Assembly (NCBI GenBank): GCA_023101885.1
Contig: JALPQD010000005.1
Span: 3,367,020-3,431,019 of the forward strand
Direction: 5' to 3'
Source: Typhlomys cinereus
Lineage: Eukaryota; Chordata; Mammalia; Rodentia; Platacanthomyidae
Length of the DNA stretch: 64,000 nucleotides
Positions 10,243 through 22,439 of this stretch are shown one piece after another. The notes under the pieces were generated by a model. The model was not told the DNA's origin. It searched no databases and was given only the letters and a program-made list of their open reading frames with translations. Position 1 is the stretch's first letter. Every line of letters starts with the position of its first letter. A program made the translations under genes and the position numbers.

Positions 10243-10493
10243 GGGCTGGGGAGGTGGCTCAGGGGTTAAGCCTCTGCCTTGCAGGCGGAAGGTCCTGAGT
10301 TCGAATCCTAGACCCCACTGATAGACACCAGGAAGAAGCAGGGGTGGCCCGCGTTTCTGATCCTGGTAGGGCGGAGCCTGTGAATCTTGGGGTAGAGTTC
10401 CCGAATTCGTCCATGGTTCTACGCACACATACATACACACACGCACACACACGCACGCATGCACAATTGAATAAATAATAAATAATTTTTAAA
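10243..10493 (+). mobile_element. S1 SINE
   Basis: Full-length GC-rich S1 ('ctggggaggtggctcagggg' to 'aattgaataaataataaat'). It is flanked by the 16-bp direct repeat AAAAAGAAAATAAACA at 10227-10242 and 10494-10509. Confidence 0.92.
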
Positions 10494-10512
10494 AAAAAGA
10501 AAATAAACAAGG

Positions 10513-10670
10513 AGGGCTGGGAAGATGACTCAGCACGAGGATCTAAGTTCAATCTCTGGCACCCACTGGAAAGTTGAACATGATGTCGACCTCCACATGT
10601 ACAAGAACACACAAACATACAAACACACACAAACATGTGTGCACATGCACACCACACATACACACACACT
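10513..10670 (+). mobile_element. B2-like SINE
   Basis: 'gggctgggaagatgactcag', 'ctaagttcaatctctggcac', 'tcgacctccacatgtacaag' and a CA-rich end. It abuts the preceding S1. Confidence 0.75.
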
Positions 10671-10674
10671 ATAA

Positions 10675-10868
10675 TGTATTTATTTCAAAGAGGAAGAGAG
10701 AGAGAATGAGAGAGAACTCACACATCCCGTTAGCACGTGGTAGAGGTTAGAGACAACTTTTGGAAGTCAGTTCTCTCCTACCATGTGGACTTCCAGGGAT
10801 TGACCTCAGGTAGCTGGGTTTACCACTGAGCTGTCTCACCGGCCCTTAATTAATTAATTAATTAATTA
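10675..10868 (-). mobile_element. B2-like SINE, antisense, with TTAA repeat
   Basis: Antisense body ('gacaacttttggaagtcagt', 'ctaccatgtggacttccagg', 'ctgagctgtctcaccggccc') followed by (TTAA)n at 10845-10868. Confidence 0.8.
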
Positions 10869-10989
10869 AAAGGACTCTAGGTAGAGTTTGGTGGTAGAAC
10901 ATGTGCTTAGCCTTTGGTTCAATCTTCAGTATCAAAATAAATAGATCCATAAATATGTATTTATCAGTAGTATTTTTTCAGTGCTTTGT

Positions 10990-11235
10990 TTTGAGATGGG
11001 CATTGGTACTTAGCCAGGTTGGCCTTGAACTCAGAGCAATCCTCTGGCCTCGGCTTCCAGAGTGCTATGATTACCAGCCTATACTATTCCACCCTGTTTC
11101 GTGTTTTTTTATTGTTGTTGTTGTTTGTTTGTTGCTGTTTTTGTTTTGTTTTCTTATGATCCTGGAGTTCATATCCAGGGCTACACATGCTGGGCAGGTG
11201 CTCTGCCATTGGGCTATGTCTTCAAACTCGACTTT
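10990..11235 (-). mobile_element. B1 and ID fragments, antisense
   Basis: Antisense B1 at 10990-11095 ('ccaggttggccttgaactca') and an ID-like antisense block at 11150-11235 ('gctgggcaggtgctctgcc'). A T/G-rich low-complexity linker lies between them. Confidence 0.65.
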
Positions 11236-12245
11236 CTAAATAGAGGGAAAACACTGCTTTATTTTAACTCGAAGACAAATATTCTCCTTAAGAAAAACAG
11301 ATCGACATTCATCCTGGCTTGAAAGCACTGTGACATTTTTGGGAATTACTGGGCTCAAATGGCTTTTTGGAGTTAGGGAACCAAAGAACCTGCCAGATGA
11401 CATTTCTGCTCAAGGGAGGGAGGAGGGATAGAAGAAAAAGAAATTTGGATTCTCAGCTGAATGTCTGGCTTAGATGCTAAGCTTCTCTGGCCGAGAATGT
11501 CTTCCTTGCTTCTGTTTTTGGTACTGTGCCAAGGGAGCAACAATGATCATTGTTAACTTGCCGTGGAAACCGTGGGTATCAAGAAAAATACCTAATGCAT
11601 GTTCCAGGATCATAACATTTTAAAGGGCAAAGAAACAAGACGTGTGTCTAACCTGCTTCCCTTGGGCATAGATGGAAAATGTGAAGATCCGCTGAATGTA
11701 AAGCAAGAATGACAGTTTCTCCATATGGTCGGGCATGGGTTTTTAAAAGACAATGTGCTTAGAAAAACGTAGTTCTTGTGACTTGGATAATGGTGGGGAC
11801 GGCAGAGGCAGAGTGCCAAGAGATTCGGATTCATAACGCACAGAATGACTTTGTGACCTTGCTAGAATTTCTTGGTCCCAGTGTTGAAAATCCAGGGAGA
11901 GTGTCCTAGGATCTTCACAGGTAATACCTACCTCTGAACCTCAAGATTAAAAACCTTCGCTTCTGAAAAACGTTTTTTTACCAAAAGCTACAGATCCAAA
12001 AAGATTGTTTCAGTCTCCTGGTTAACGTGTGAAGGAAGGTCTCACAATGAGAAGGGATAGGCGAGGTGATGGGTAAGCTAATTCGTTGGATTTACCATTT
12101 CATAGTGTGTGCAAATGTCTAACCCTCGCCTTGAGCTGGAGGTGGAGACCCCAGCAGGAAGGAGACAAGAGCGCTTTGTTTACTACAAATGTATACACAT
12201 TTTATCTATAATGTATAAACTATGCTTGGTTTAAAAGAGCAAAAA
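11236..12245. other. Unassigned, apparently unique sequence
   Basis: No supported gene, exon or repeat. Short frames on both strands lack domains. Confidence 0.45.
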
Positions 12246-12249
12246 TAAG

Positions 12250-12365
12250 TCAGCTGGTGGTAGCTCAAGCCTGTAATCTCAGCACTTGGGAGGCAGAAGC
12301 AGGAGGGTCATCCTCAACTACCTACAAGTTTGAGGCCAGCCTGGACTACAGGAGACGGTGTAATA
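12250..12365 (+). mobile_element. B1 SINE
   Basis: Well-preserved B1: 'agctcaagcctgtaatctca', 'gcacttgggaggcagaagca', 'tgaggccagcctggactaca'. Confidence 0.92.
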
Positions 12366-13529
12366 CAAAACGAATCAACCAACACCACAAACTGACAGCA
12401 GGAGAGCCTGCTTTGACAGTTGAGAACATTTTCCTTCTGTTTTCTCTTCCCAGTTTGTCTGTTTTGTTTTTTTGAGGCAGGGTCTCTCATCGCTGGGGAC
12501 TGACGAAATAACCCAGTGCTGGGTGAGACATGGCCCTGGCCTAGTTGCTTCTCAGCTTCAGTAGTCACCGGCCTGTCCCTGGCAGGCGAGAAGGGAGGTT
12601 CGTGCTTCCCTGGCTTCTCCAGCGTGGCTGCTCGTCTCAAGATCACCCTCTCATGCGACTGCCTCCTCTTGGGTCTGGTGACAGCCCCTTCCCCTCGTCA
12701 CTTCCTAGTGGGATCCAGGTTGTCCTTTGTGGGTCCTCTCCACCCTGCCTCCCCTCTCCCTCTTTCTCTCCTTCTCTTTCCTTTCTCCTCTCTCCTCCCC
12801 TCTTCTAACTCCCTCTCCCTTCCTTCTCTTCTCAATCTCTTTTCTTTCCTTACAGTGTTAGTGGTCAAGGCCAGGGCTCTGCACGTCCGTGGCTATGTAG
12901 CTCCTGCACAAGAATTTTTGTGAAAAGCTTCAAGTCTGTTTATGTTATTCAGGACTCATTTCCTGTGCTCCCTATCTATTGTACTGGGAACCAGGGAAAT
13001 ACCTAGCAAAATACAAAGCTGGCAAAAATCCCTGACCAGTACCATTCTACTGCTCAGATGTCAGCTTTCGCGATCGCTCAAAGTACAGCCTCAGAGCACA
13101 GGCTGTGCGTGCACAAGGCCCCGGGCTCAGGATCCAGCACAAAAACAAATTGAAAAAGCCATATCGAGCGTTCACTGGACCCACCAAAGTCCTCTGTGAT
13201 CAAAAATGTGCTCCCACAGATTTTGTGGAGTCTAAGGCTAATTGGCTCTACAAAGCATATTAAAATGCAAGATATTAATAGAAAGAGATATTAAAATTCT
13301 ATCCTTTCAGAGACCTGAGTCATTCTGCTAGTTGGAGATAATATGTAATCAGTTCTGAATCTAAAATGACTCTGGATATGCAGACCTAACACAAGGTTAT
13401 AGTCCCATTTTTCATCACCAGGGATTTTCAGAATTATCAGTGTGTTAGAAAGCAAGTGGTCTAAAAATAGAAAGAGGGAGAGATACATTGGAGGCCCAGC
13501 AACTACAAATATAAGAATATGAGTTTGTG
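12366..13529. other. Unassigned sequence with a CT-rich tract
   Basis: Mostly apparently unique. A pyrimidine-rich stretch spans about 12745-12855 and ends in 'ttttctttccttacag', which resembles a splice acceptor. I see no partner donor or conserved exon. Confidence 0.4.
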
Positions 13530-13717
13530 TTTGGAGAGATAGCTCAAGGGTTATAACCTTTGTCTCATAAGCAAAAGGACCTGAGTTCAGATCCCACATA
13601 AAAATGTGAGTTGAAATGGCGCTAGCCTGTAATTTTGGCCCAGAAGGCAAAACTGTAAGGATTTAGAGCAATCCAGGGAGATTCCTGATGACACCTTGGG
13701 CTTCCAGAGGTACACAC
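13530..13717 (+). mobile_element. S2 SINE that seeds the adjacent minisatellite
   Basis: S2 head ('ggagagatagctcaagggtt'), B-box region ('ggacctgagttcagatccc') and body ('gagcaatccagggagattcc', 'caccttgggcttccagagg'). Its usual 3' end (cagtgccctct + CA repeat) is exactly what is amplified in 13709-14290. Confidence 0.85.
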
Positions 13718-14290
13718 ATTCAGTGCCCTCTACCACACACAGACACACAGACACATTCAGTGCCCTCTACCACACACAGACACTCACACAGACACACACA
13801 CAGACACAGACACAGACACAGACACACACAGACACACACACAGACACACACAGACACACACACACATTCAGTGCCCTCTACCACACACAGACACTCACAC
13901 AGACACACAGACACAGACACAGACACACACAGACACACACACACATTCAGTGCCCTCTACCACACACAGACACACAGACACATTCAGTGCCCTCTACCAC
14001 ACACAGACACTCACAGACACACAGACACACACACACATTCAGTGCCCTCTACCACACACAGACACACAGACACATTCAGTGCCCTCTACCACACACAGAC
14101 ACTCACACACATTCAGTGCCCTCTACCACACACAGACACTCACAGACACACAGACACAGACACATTCAGTGCCCTCTACCACACACAGACACTCACAGAC
14201 ACACAGACACAGACACACATTCAGTGCCCTCTACCACACACAGACACACAGACACATTCAGTGCCCTCTACCACACACGGACACTCACAG
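13709..14290 (+). repeat. Minisatellite built from the S2 SINE tail
   Basis: Eleven copies of ATTCAGTGCCCTCTACCACA begin at about 13718, 13754, 13865, 13944, 13981, 14036, 14073, 14111, 14163, 14218 and 14256. They are separated by CACAGA/CACTCA-type spacers. Spacing is 36-38 bp in four steps and 52-111 bp in the others, so the array has a partly alternating short/long pattern. Open frames through it are meaningless His/Thr/Asp/Ser/Val/Cys repeats. Confidence 0.95.
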
Positions 14291-15140
14291 ACACACAGAC
14301 ACAGACACACAGACACACACACAGACACACACACACAGACACACAGACACGGACACACAGACACACACGGACACACAGACACACACAGACACACACACAC
14401 AGACACACAGACACAGATACACACACACAAACACACACAGACACACAGACACAGATACACACACACACACAGACACACACACACAGACACACACACACAG
14501 ACACACACACACACAGACACACACACACACAGACACACACACACAGACACACACACACACAGACACACACACACACAGACACACACACACCACAGACACA
14601 CACAGACACACACAGACACACAGACACACACACACACAGACACACACACACACATAGACACACAGACACACACCACACACACAACACACAGACACACACA
14701 CACAGACACACACACAGACACAGACACACACACAGACACAAGACACACACACACACACACACACACAGACACACAGACACTCACACAGACACCACAACAC
14801 TCACACAGACACTCACAGACACACACCACACACAGCACCACACACACAGACACTCACACAGACACACACACACCACACACAGACACACACAGACACACAG
14901 ACACACAGACACACACACAGAACCACACACACACACAACACACAACCACAGACACACACACACACACACACAGACACCCACACAGACACACACACAGACA
15001 CACACAGACACTCACACAACACACACCACACACACAGACACACACAGACACACACAGACACTCACACAGACACACAGACACACACACAGACACACACAGA
15101 CACTCACACAGACACACACACACACACACACAGACACACA

Positions 15141-15198
<58 letters not shown>
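14291..15198. repeat. CA/GACA microsatellite array
   Basis: About 0.9 kb of (CA)n interrupted by AGACA, TCACA, CCACA and CGGACA variants, finishing in a pure CA run at about 15145-15198. It continues the minisatellite on its left. Every frame is open or nearly so because the units are short and stop-poor. Confidence 0.97.
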
Positions 15199-15201
<3 letters not shown>

Positions 15202-16034
15202 GTGTGGCATGTTCCTCCAAACAGCAGCCACCATTTTGCCCCACACTATTCAGATCACACCTGTTGACTATGGATGTTCCCTCAGAGGCAGTGGGGCTGA
15301 GAGGGGCTGGAATGGAGATGCCCGCCCACCTGCCTGTACATGTGAGGGCCGGGAGGGGCTGTCTGCACATGGACGTGCTGTCCACATGCCTGTGCCGCCC
15401 ACTTGCCCCTCACATGTGAGGATGGGAGCATATGCGTACATAAGCCCTAGAGTGTATAACTGAGGAAGATTAGTTAAGGAAGCTGTGAGCCCTGCTGTGG
15501 TGGGGTGCGGGGCCGTGATGGGCTGTTCCTTCTCCTATCAGTAACCCTCACCCCAGCTCTTGTAAAGCAAGCCCCATAAACTCGTTGGTTTGTCAGATCA
15601 GACCTTGGGGAAATCGTTTCTTTGGTTTATTTTGAAACTTCTCCCTGGGGTGGGAAGATGGTTATGTGGCGACTCCCCAGGAAAAATATTTCACCCCCCC
15701 ACCACCACCACACACACACTCATGCCAAAAGGGAATCTGAGTCTGGTGTTGCAGAAAGAAGCAATGGCAATCTCATTGGTTTGGTGCAATGAAAACCTTT
15801 TGGTGAAGGCTCTGATCTTCCACTTTTATGATTAATTTGTTTTCATATTATATTTTGTTTAGTGAGAGTGGAAAAGTAAGAGGAGAATTTCTGTTACGTA
15901 TTTCTACTGCAGAAAATTAATTTCAGCATGCTTGCTTCTAGGTTTGTTTTTGTGTGTTTATAGTAGTTAAATATTTTTCCCACTGTCTTTGTCTCACTCT
16001 ATTTCCATCTAACTCTTGTTCTTTCAAAATGGCT
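15199..16034. other. Unassigned sequence
   Basis: No gene seen. Positions 15480-15610 resemble the 3' end of an E2-type repeat ('aagcaagccccataaactcg'), weakly. Confidence 0.4.
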
Positions 16035-16375
16035 AAGCAGAGGATATATACCAGTGAGAGATCAAATGTGTAATGCCCTAGGTTCAGTCCTCAGTATCTT
16101 CAACTCAGGCCTGGTAGTGCATGTCTATAATCTATTATTTGCAAGGTGATGGCAAGAAGATCCCTTCAAGACCAGCCTGGTCTACCCAGCAAGTCCTAGA
16201 TACCCATGTCTACATATCAAGTCGGTAAAGGTACTTGCTACCAACTCTGACCACCTGAGTTCAATCTCTGAAATCCACATAGTGGAAGGAGAACAATGAC
16301 TCCTGCAGTTTGTCCCTGACCTCCATGTGTGTGTGCTGTAGCAAGCGCTTGCATATGGACATACAAAGTAAATCA
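16035..16375 (+). mobile_element. ID-B1 composite followed by B2/B3-like SINE
   Basis: ID/B1 pieces at 16035-16200 ('ggttcagtcctcagtat', 'aagaccagcctggtctaccc'). A B2/B3-like element follows at about 16205-16375 ('ggtaaaggtacttgctacc', 'ctgagttcaatctctgaaat', 'tgacctccatgtgtgtg'). Confidence 0.75.
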
Positions 16376-16489
16376 ATGAAATCGATGTGCTAAAGAGCCC
16401 TGTGTGCTGGGGCATGGCCGCAGGCACAGCACTTGGAAGGCAACAGTTTAAAAGTCTTGGCTGCATAAGACTCTGCTTCATCTTATAAC

Positions 16490-17579
16490 CTTGTTCTCTG
16501 GGAAGAAAATGCTCATAGAATTAGGTTCCTTGCCCTCCCCAACTGTCTAAACAGACTAGGCACAAGGTCTCCCAGGAATTCAGTTAAGTGCATGCTTTGT
16601 AATGATTTCAGGAACATAAACCATGGATGACTTGGCGTATGGGGTGGGAGAGGCAGATGCTAATATTTCTAGCGCCTAGAAAACATCTGAAACTGTAAGG
16701 AGTTTGCTTTTGCCACATTCAAGCCTCCGTCTGAATCCTTTGTGTCTTCTCGTACCGCCCAAGGCCACAGTCTTCCAGCCAGCTGTTCTGGTCGCCTAGG
16801 GAGCAGCTCCTTGTGCTTCTAGCATGTTCTTCCTTCTGCAGTCACATGCCAAGTCACTGTGAAACCTGCTCTTTGGTCACATGAAGTGGGTGGAAACTGG
16901 GCCTATCTAAGTATTTCACGCACTGACCACAGCACGTGTCTTACACTGGCCACAGCTAGGTGACATCACTCGGGGTCAAGCATGCATGCAGGCCCAGGTT
17001 TTTTTTTTTTTTTAAACTTCAGAGCTTAGAAAGAAAATTCAACCTTCTATAGTGGTGAGGCTGAGGCAAGGGGAGCTGTTGAGTCCTGGTGACAGCCTTG
17101 TGCTTTGCTGCGGGAAAGGAAGCCTTGTTGAGAGAAAGGCCTCCTGCTGAGACAAGTGGGGGGGGGGGAGATGCTAAAGATAGTTGTGAGCTAGCTCTCC
17201 TGGTTCCAGATAGCTGTGAATTCCAGCTATACCCTTACTGCAATTAAGCTGCCAAAAAAAAAAAAAAATGCCCCCTCTTTGCCTAATCTGTGTTTCTGTC
17301 ATGAGAAAAAAGAGCCCTCTACAAATGTCTTCCCTCACATCGATTCTGGGTGCTAAAATTAAGCTCCCATCCCTCTCTCCTTGTTAAAGAAAATTCCTCG
17401 CCAAGGGCCGTGAAGGAAGCAGTCCAACTGATTACTTAAGACAATTTCACAATTATATATGGACAATTCAAAAGCTTCCCTGTATTGATAAAAGGAAGAG
17501 ACTAGACATAGGCAGGGCCAGGTACAGATAACTTCCAAATTTTGCTGCGAACTTAAACAGTTCTTAATAATAAAGTGTA
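16490..17579. other. Unassigned, apparently unique sequence
   Basis: Contains short homopolymers (T at about 17000, G at about 17160, A at about 17255) but no identified repeat or gene. Confidence 0.45.
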
Positions 17580-17665
17580 TTAAGGCTGGGTTAGATGACT
17601 CAGAGGTTACAGCCTTTGCCTCACAAGCAAAAGGACATGAGTCGTTATAGATTGGAGGGACACCC
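17580..17665 (+). mobile_element. S2 SINE head fragment
   Basis: 'ggctgggttagatgactcag', 'gcctttgcctcacaagcaaa'. It is truncated after about 80 bp. Confidence 0.7.
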
Positions 17666-17689
17666 AGCACTCAACTTTGACGCTTCCTT

Positions 17690-18300
17690 TTGCAATGGAA
17701 GGTGTTTATCACAGAAAATCGCAGCTGGGTAAAATGCAGGAAATAAGTGACTGCAGACTGTTTGGCCCTGAGCAGGACATCTAAGCCACCTCCAAACCCC
17801 AAGGCTCAGGGAACATTGCGGAAGAGGAAGTGGTAAGATTGTTAAGAGCCTGAAGTGGGGCAGAGGTGCAAGTAGACATTATCTTCTGGACATGACAGAG
17901 TTGTTGTATCCGTGAATTCACTGCAACTATGTATATTCCTACAAGACTACACAGGATTTGTTCTATCGACATTTCACCATGGAAGGGAAAAGATCTCAAG
18001 AGACCTCACACTTGCCTGAGAGACTGTTGAGGATTAAGGATGGAGGAGAGGGGAAAGATGCTTTTCTGGATGATATACCTACTGATATATAACTCACGTT
18101 CCAGCAAATGCTCAAGCACATGCCATCAAAGACAACCCAGATGAAACTCAATAGGTCATACATGCAAAAAAAAAAACAAAAACAAAACAAAACAAAAAAA
18201 CATGAACTAGGAAGGAGACTGGTAGGGAAGAAGGATTGGTAGCAGGAAAAAAAGGGGGGTTGGAAAACACCTACAATTCGACACACACACTAACAAGTTT
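17690..18300 (+). mobile_element. Old L1 3' UTR (Lx-like)
   Basis: 'ctcagggaacattgcggaag', 'aggtgcaagtagacatt', 'gatataccta', 'cagatgaaactcaataggtc' and the A/G-rich end with 'aactaggaaggagactgg'. These resemble the 3' UTR of older rodent L1 (Lx) copies. No ORF is left. Confidence 0.6.
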
Positions 18301-18311
18301 TTAAAAAATTA

Positions 18312-18675
18312 ATTATACCTAATTCTGAGTTGGTGATTGTACAGTTTCTCTCAAACAACTTAAGGGGGAGAAAAGGGAGACATATTCAGCTTACAGTTCT
18401 AGAGGGTTTACTCTCCAGTGTGGTGGAAAAGGCATGGCTGGCTGGCAGAAGCTGGAGGCTGCCTAAGTCACTGAAGACATCATGGAGACTCAGAGCGCAA
18501 ACTGCAAACAGACTAACTCAAGCAGGGCAGGGCTAACCAACCTCAAGGCCCACCCCCCGTGACTGCCTTCCTCCAGGAAGGCTCCACCTCCTAAAGGTGC
18601 CCTGACCTTCCCAAACAACTAAAGATTCAAACACATGAACCTGTGGGGGACAATTCCATTTCAAACCATCACAGG
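18312..18675 (-). mobile_element. E1 solo LTR-like element
   Basis: Same order of blocks as 56013-56372 and 57377-57750: 'ctaagggggag'-type start, 'ggcatggctggctggcagaa', 'ccaacctcaaggccca', 'ccttcctccaggaaggctcc', 'aacacatgaacctgtggggg'. Confidence 0.75.
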
Positions 18676-18848
18676 AATATAGCTCAATTGATAGTGTGCT
18701 TATCTAGCATGCATAAAGCCCTGGACTCAAACCCCAGTACTTCATAAAACCATGTGTAGGTAGAGAAAGGATGACCAGAAGTTTAAGGCCATCCTTGGCC
18801 ACATGCAAGTTTGAGTCAGTCTGGGCTACAGGAAACCGTCTCAATAAC

Positions 18849-18877
<29 letters not shown>
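18676..18877 (+). mobile_element. ID-B1 composite SINE with long poly-A
   Basis: ID head ('atatagctcaattgatagtg', 'ctggactcaaaccccagtac'), B1 half ('agtttaaggccatcc', 'gtctgggctacaggaaacc') and a run of about 28 A at 18849-18877. Confidence 0.85.
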
Positions 18878-18879
<2 letters not shown>

Positions 18880-18934
18880 AAAGGAAAAGAAATACCAGTG
18901 TGACCTCTCTTAGTTTGTCTGCATGTTGCCAATA

Positions 18935-19325
18935 AGTCCATGATTAAAATGCTAAGGGGAACAAGGAAGTTTTATTCTTTCTTACAATTTTCAGCTATTG
19001 CTTTCAGTCCAGCTTGGCAGGAGAGCTCATATCAACACCAGAACCTGAGGGAACCGCTCGCACCATGTCCCCAGGGATTACTGGGAGAGAGGCAAATCTT
19101 GCTTGCCAGACGTAATGCTGGCAACGTATGCTGAAACATGCCAGAGTTTCTGAACCAGCTTCCTCCATCTCATCCACCTGCCCCGGGAATGATCCCACAC
19201 TATGGGCTGAATGCTACAATATCAATCTCCTTGCAGGCTTGTTCAGGCCTACTGATTCTTCATAGATGTGCCTAGAACTCAGCCTTCAATTATCAAGTTA
19301 ACACCTGTACCTAACCCACAACTAT
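18935..19325 (-). repeat. E2-type rodent repeat, antisense
   Basis: 'ttcagtccagcttggcagga', 'cttgcttgccagacgt', 'cttcatagatgtgcctagaa' and 'aattatcaagttaacacctg' match, in the same order, the copies at 52905-53325 and 33930-35098. Confidence 0.7.
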
Positions 19326-20460
19326 TCCATTCTGGCTAAACTCCTAGTGCTTCATATCTCTGTTATAATGCTACTATTTTTCCCTTGTGTTGTGATTTGT
19401 TTGTGTGACCCTTTTACAATTGGAAAGGAAGTCTTTTTGGGGGGCAGGAACCACATAACTCTCAAGCACCGTGCTTTGGGAATAATCAACATGCAAATAA
19501 TACTTGATGCAATTTGGGGAACTTTTATCAAAAAAAAAAAAGTTATCTGTTGTGAGCTAACCAAGAGGAAAAAGTAAATATAGATCTGATAACACAGATG
19601 CAGGAATAGAAACAGACCTTCTCTTCCACAGTCCTGTCACCCCAAACAGTGATATTCTGGGGCTTGGAGTTGCTGATTTATGCACACAGGGCCTAGCAGC
19701 CTGGGCAGCTCAATCAACTTCGCTCTTCCTCTCTTTCCCTCAGGCTTTGCCTCCAGCTTATGGTAATTTTGACTTTCACATTATAAGAAAAATTGATGCT
19801 TGGGAAAGTCAGAGAGCGACTCCAGTTCAAACAGCAACTCAATTGCAGAATCCAGAATAGATCTGCCCTCTCAGGCCCCTTTGGCCGGAGACTTCTCCTG
19901 AACAAGCCCCAGACTTCGGGATGCAAGGATGATGCCCACATGAGGATTCAGACGGAACACGTGGAAAGAGAAGCTGCTTGTCAGTTTCCTGCCCCAGTCC
20001 AGGTCTGAGCGAGTTTTCTTTTTCTCTCTGACACCATCAGACCCCCATGCATGTCTGTTTTATATCCCAGATGGTAAGGCACCATCATTACCTTCGTGCC
20101 ATCATAAGAACACCAGGGCATATACTATTTAATATAATATAAGCTATTGGTCGTGTGTGTATCAGAGGGCACATGCTTAATGATGAGGACCAGGAAGGTC
20201 TAGATTGTCTGTTTCCCAGCTCTTACCCAGGCTGGCTGGATGATCCACTCGCACGACTGGGCTGAACTCCAAGAGTAGTGCAGAACCCACCTGTATGGTT
20301 AGGGCCTCGAAACCAAGGCTTCTTCAAGTGAGCACAATCAGCACCTTGGGCCAGCTGGCTCTTTGATGCATAATGAGATTTTTAGCAGCATCTCTGACCT
20401 CCATCCAGCAGCTCCACATAACACTACTCTCTTCTCAAACACTTGTGACATCTATCTTTT
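19326..20460. other. Unassigned, apparently unique sequence
   Basis: No gene, tail or repeat boundary recognised. Confidence 0.45.
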
Positions 20461-20464
20461 TTTT

Positions 20465-20765
20465 GCATGTATGTATGTTCTCGAGTTTGTGACATGCATT
20501 TGTGTATATCAGAGGGCACTGTGTATGTATGCCTGTGGAAGACTAAGGGTGACTTTGGGAATTATCGTGGATTCTTTCTAGCCCCCTTTTGCTTTAATCT
20601 GGGATTTCCCAGGCTCTGCCTTTCAGAGCCGATAGTGCATGTGGCTCCCATTTCCACCTGGTGTTTTTTTTTTTTTTTTTTTTTAAACATGGGATCTGGG
20701 ATCCAAACTCAGATCTTTCTGCTTGCAAAGTATATCCTTAATCCCTGAGCCATCTCTCCAGCCCT
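20465..20765 (-). mobile_element. S2 SINE, antisense
   Basis: 'cagagggcactgtgtatgta', 'gactttgggaattatcgtgg', 'tttcccaggctctgcctttc', then a T run at about 20666-20683 and 'ctgagccatctctccagccc'. Confidence 0.88.
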
Positions 20766-21082
20766 GCTTGTGACATCTCAAGATGTGTCTAGATCTTACC
20801 AATGTCACCAGAATTGCTCCAGGTTGAAAACAACTGACACGGACCCTAAGTTACTTGGTGTGTTATCCTCTGAACCATGGACAGATGCCCCAATCTCTAG
20901 CCGCAAGCTCTCCCTGCCGCCTCTGAGCTTTCCTTTCTTATGGATCTGACACTTGATGGTCTCCTGGTTGTTTGAACCGTTTGAGTTCATCAGTTTTAGA
21001 TGACCTCACCATCAACTTGTTTTAAGCAAATAAACTTCTGTACCAACAAAAGTCATATACATTCCCCCAAAAAGATAGGTGA
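20766..21082. other. Unassigned sequence
   Basis: Nothing recognised. Confidence 0.4.
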
Positions 21083-21464
21083 GGGCTGAAGAGAGAGCTC
21101 GGGGGTTAAGCCTCTGCCTCACAAGCAGAAGGACCTAAGTTCGGATCCTAGATCCACATAAAAACACTGGATAGAAATGGAAGTGGCCTGAACTTCCGGC
21201 CCTGGAAGGTAGGGCCTGGGAAACCCCAGAGCAAAGCAGTAAGGAGGAAGAAGCAATCCAGGATGATCCCCAAAGTCACCCTTGGGCCTTCATAGGCACA
21301 CACAATGCCTTCTGATACATACCATACACACACCCTCCCTCACATACACACACTCACACACACAAAAATATAGATAAGATGATAGGTAATCTTTAAAAAG
21401 GCCCACATTTACTGGAGAGATGGTTCAGGGATTAAGACTATCTCACAAATGCCCTCTGCTACTG

Positions 21465-21510
<46 letters not shown>

Positions 21511-21540
21511 ACACACACACACACATTAAATAAATATTTT
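21083..21540 (+). mobile_element. Two S2 SINEs in tandem with CA tails
   Basis: The first (21083-21365) is full length ('ggggttaagcctctgcctca', 'agcaatccaggatgatcccc'). The second (21412-21540) keeps only the head ('tggagagatggttcaggg') joined to 'aatgccctctgctac' and (CA)n, an internal deletion of the body. It ends in 'attaaataaat'. Confidence 0.85.
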
Positions 21541-21555
21541 TTAAAAGGCCCAAAT

Positions 21556-22090
21556 TTACAATAGTAACGCATGGTTGCTAACTTGGCTAGATCTGGAATA
21601 AGCTCATAGGCCAGTTGCTGGCCATACCTATGGGGGATTGTCTTAGGTTTTTTGAAGTGGGAAGACCCACTCTAAACATCAGCCGCACCAAGCCAAAGGA
21701 AGTCCGAGGAAGAAGCATTTCACTTTTCTCTGCTTGTCTTGGGGTCTTGCTCGCAGGTCCAGCTGCCCCACCTGTGATTCATCTACACCGTTTCTGCTGC
21801 CACCGCCGCTGCATTCCTTCACTGCTATCAGAACCCAGCTTCTTCCTGCTTCCAATGTGGACCAAAGACCAGTGGCCATCCCAGAATCCTCCAGGCCTTC
21901 AGCACCAGACTGGGACAGCTGAGGTGTCCAGATGTGTGGCCTGAGCAGCTGCTGGGTTCTCACCTCTCCAGTGTGGTGATGGCTGTCGTTGAATTGACTA
22001 CCCGGCCGTGTCTGTAAGCTACGCTAATAAATTCCCCTTTATTATATATTTGTTCTCTTAGTCCTATTCCTCCAGAGAACCCTGACTAAA
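21556..22090 (+). repeat. E2-type rodent repeat
   Basis: Starts 'ggttgctaacttggctagat' and ends with 'ctgtaagctacgctaataaattccc' and 'ccctgactaaagta', the usual start and AATAAA-bearing end of this class. The short open frames inside have no domain. Confidence 0.65.
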
Positions 22091-22179
22091 GTATTGGCTA
22101 ATGAACATTTATGACTAAATATTCTTCTCTGGTGGTGCGCTAGCCTGTTGGAGACTATGGGGTTTATCGGCTAGAATTA

Positions 22180-22375
22180 TGTTTTATTTATTTGAGAGGG
22201 AGAGACAGTGTCTGTGTGAGGCATGCGTATGCATGCCACAGCACATGGGTGAAGGTCAGAGGGTAACTTTTAGGAGTCAGTTCTTTCTTTCCACTGCAAG
22301 AACTTCTAGGGAATGAATGCAGGTCACTAGGTTTGTGAGCAGGTGCCTTATCTATTAGCTATCTCACTGGCCTAG
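22180..22375 (-). mobile_element. B2-like SINE, antisense
   Basis: 'tttatttatttgagagggag', 'aacttttaggagtcagttct', 'agctatctcactggcct'. Confidence 0.8.
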
Positions 22376-22439
22376 AATTAGGTTTAAATGGCAGCAATGA
22401 CAATGGTTTAAATAAGATAAAAATTTATACCTGTGAAAG

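Noticed and set aside
10243..10300. tRNA-gene-like A and B boxes at SINE heads
   Set aside because: They belong to tRNA-derived SINEs. No cloverleaf closes, so they are not functional tRNA genes.
12840..12930. Acceptor-like pyrimidine tract followed by an open stretch
   Set aside because: No donor, conserved exon or neighbouring exon supports it; chance in a CT-rich region.
13718..14290. Regularly spaced repeats resembling a CRISPR array
   Set aside because: Spacers are themselves CA repeats, the setting is a mammalian nuclear genome, and the unit is a SINE tail.
13688..15463. Open frames of several hundred codons rich in His, Thr, Asp (plus) or Cys, Val, Ser (minus)
   Set aside because: They translate the CA/GACA array in all frames at once. 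No start context, domain or codon bias; pure repeat artefact.
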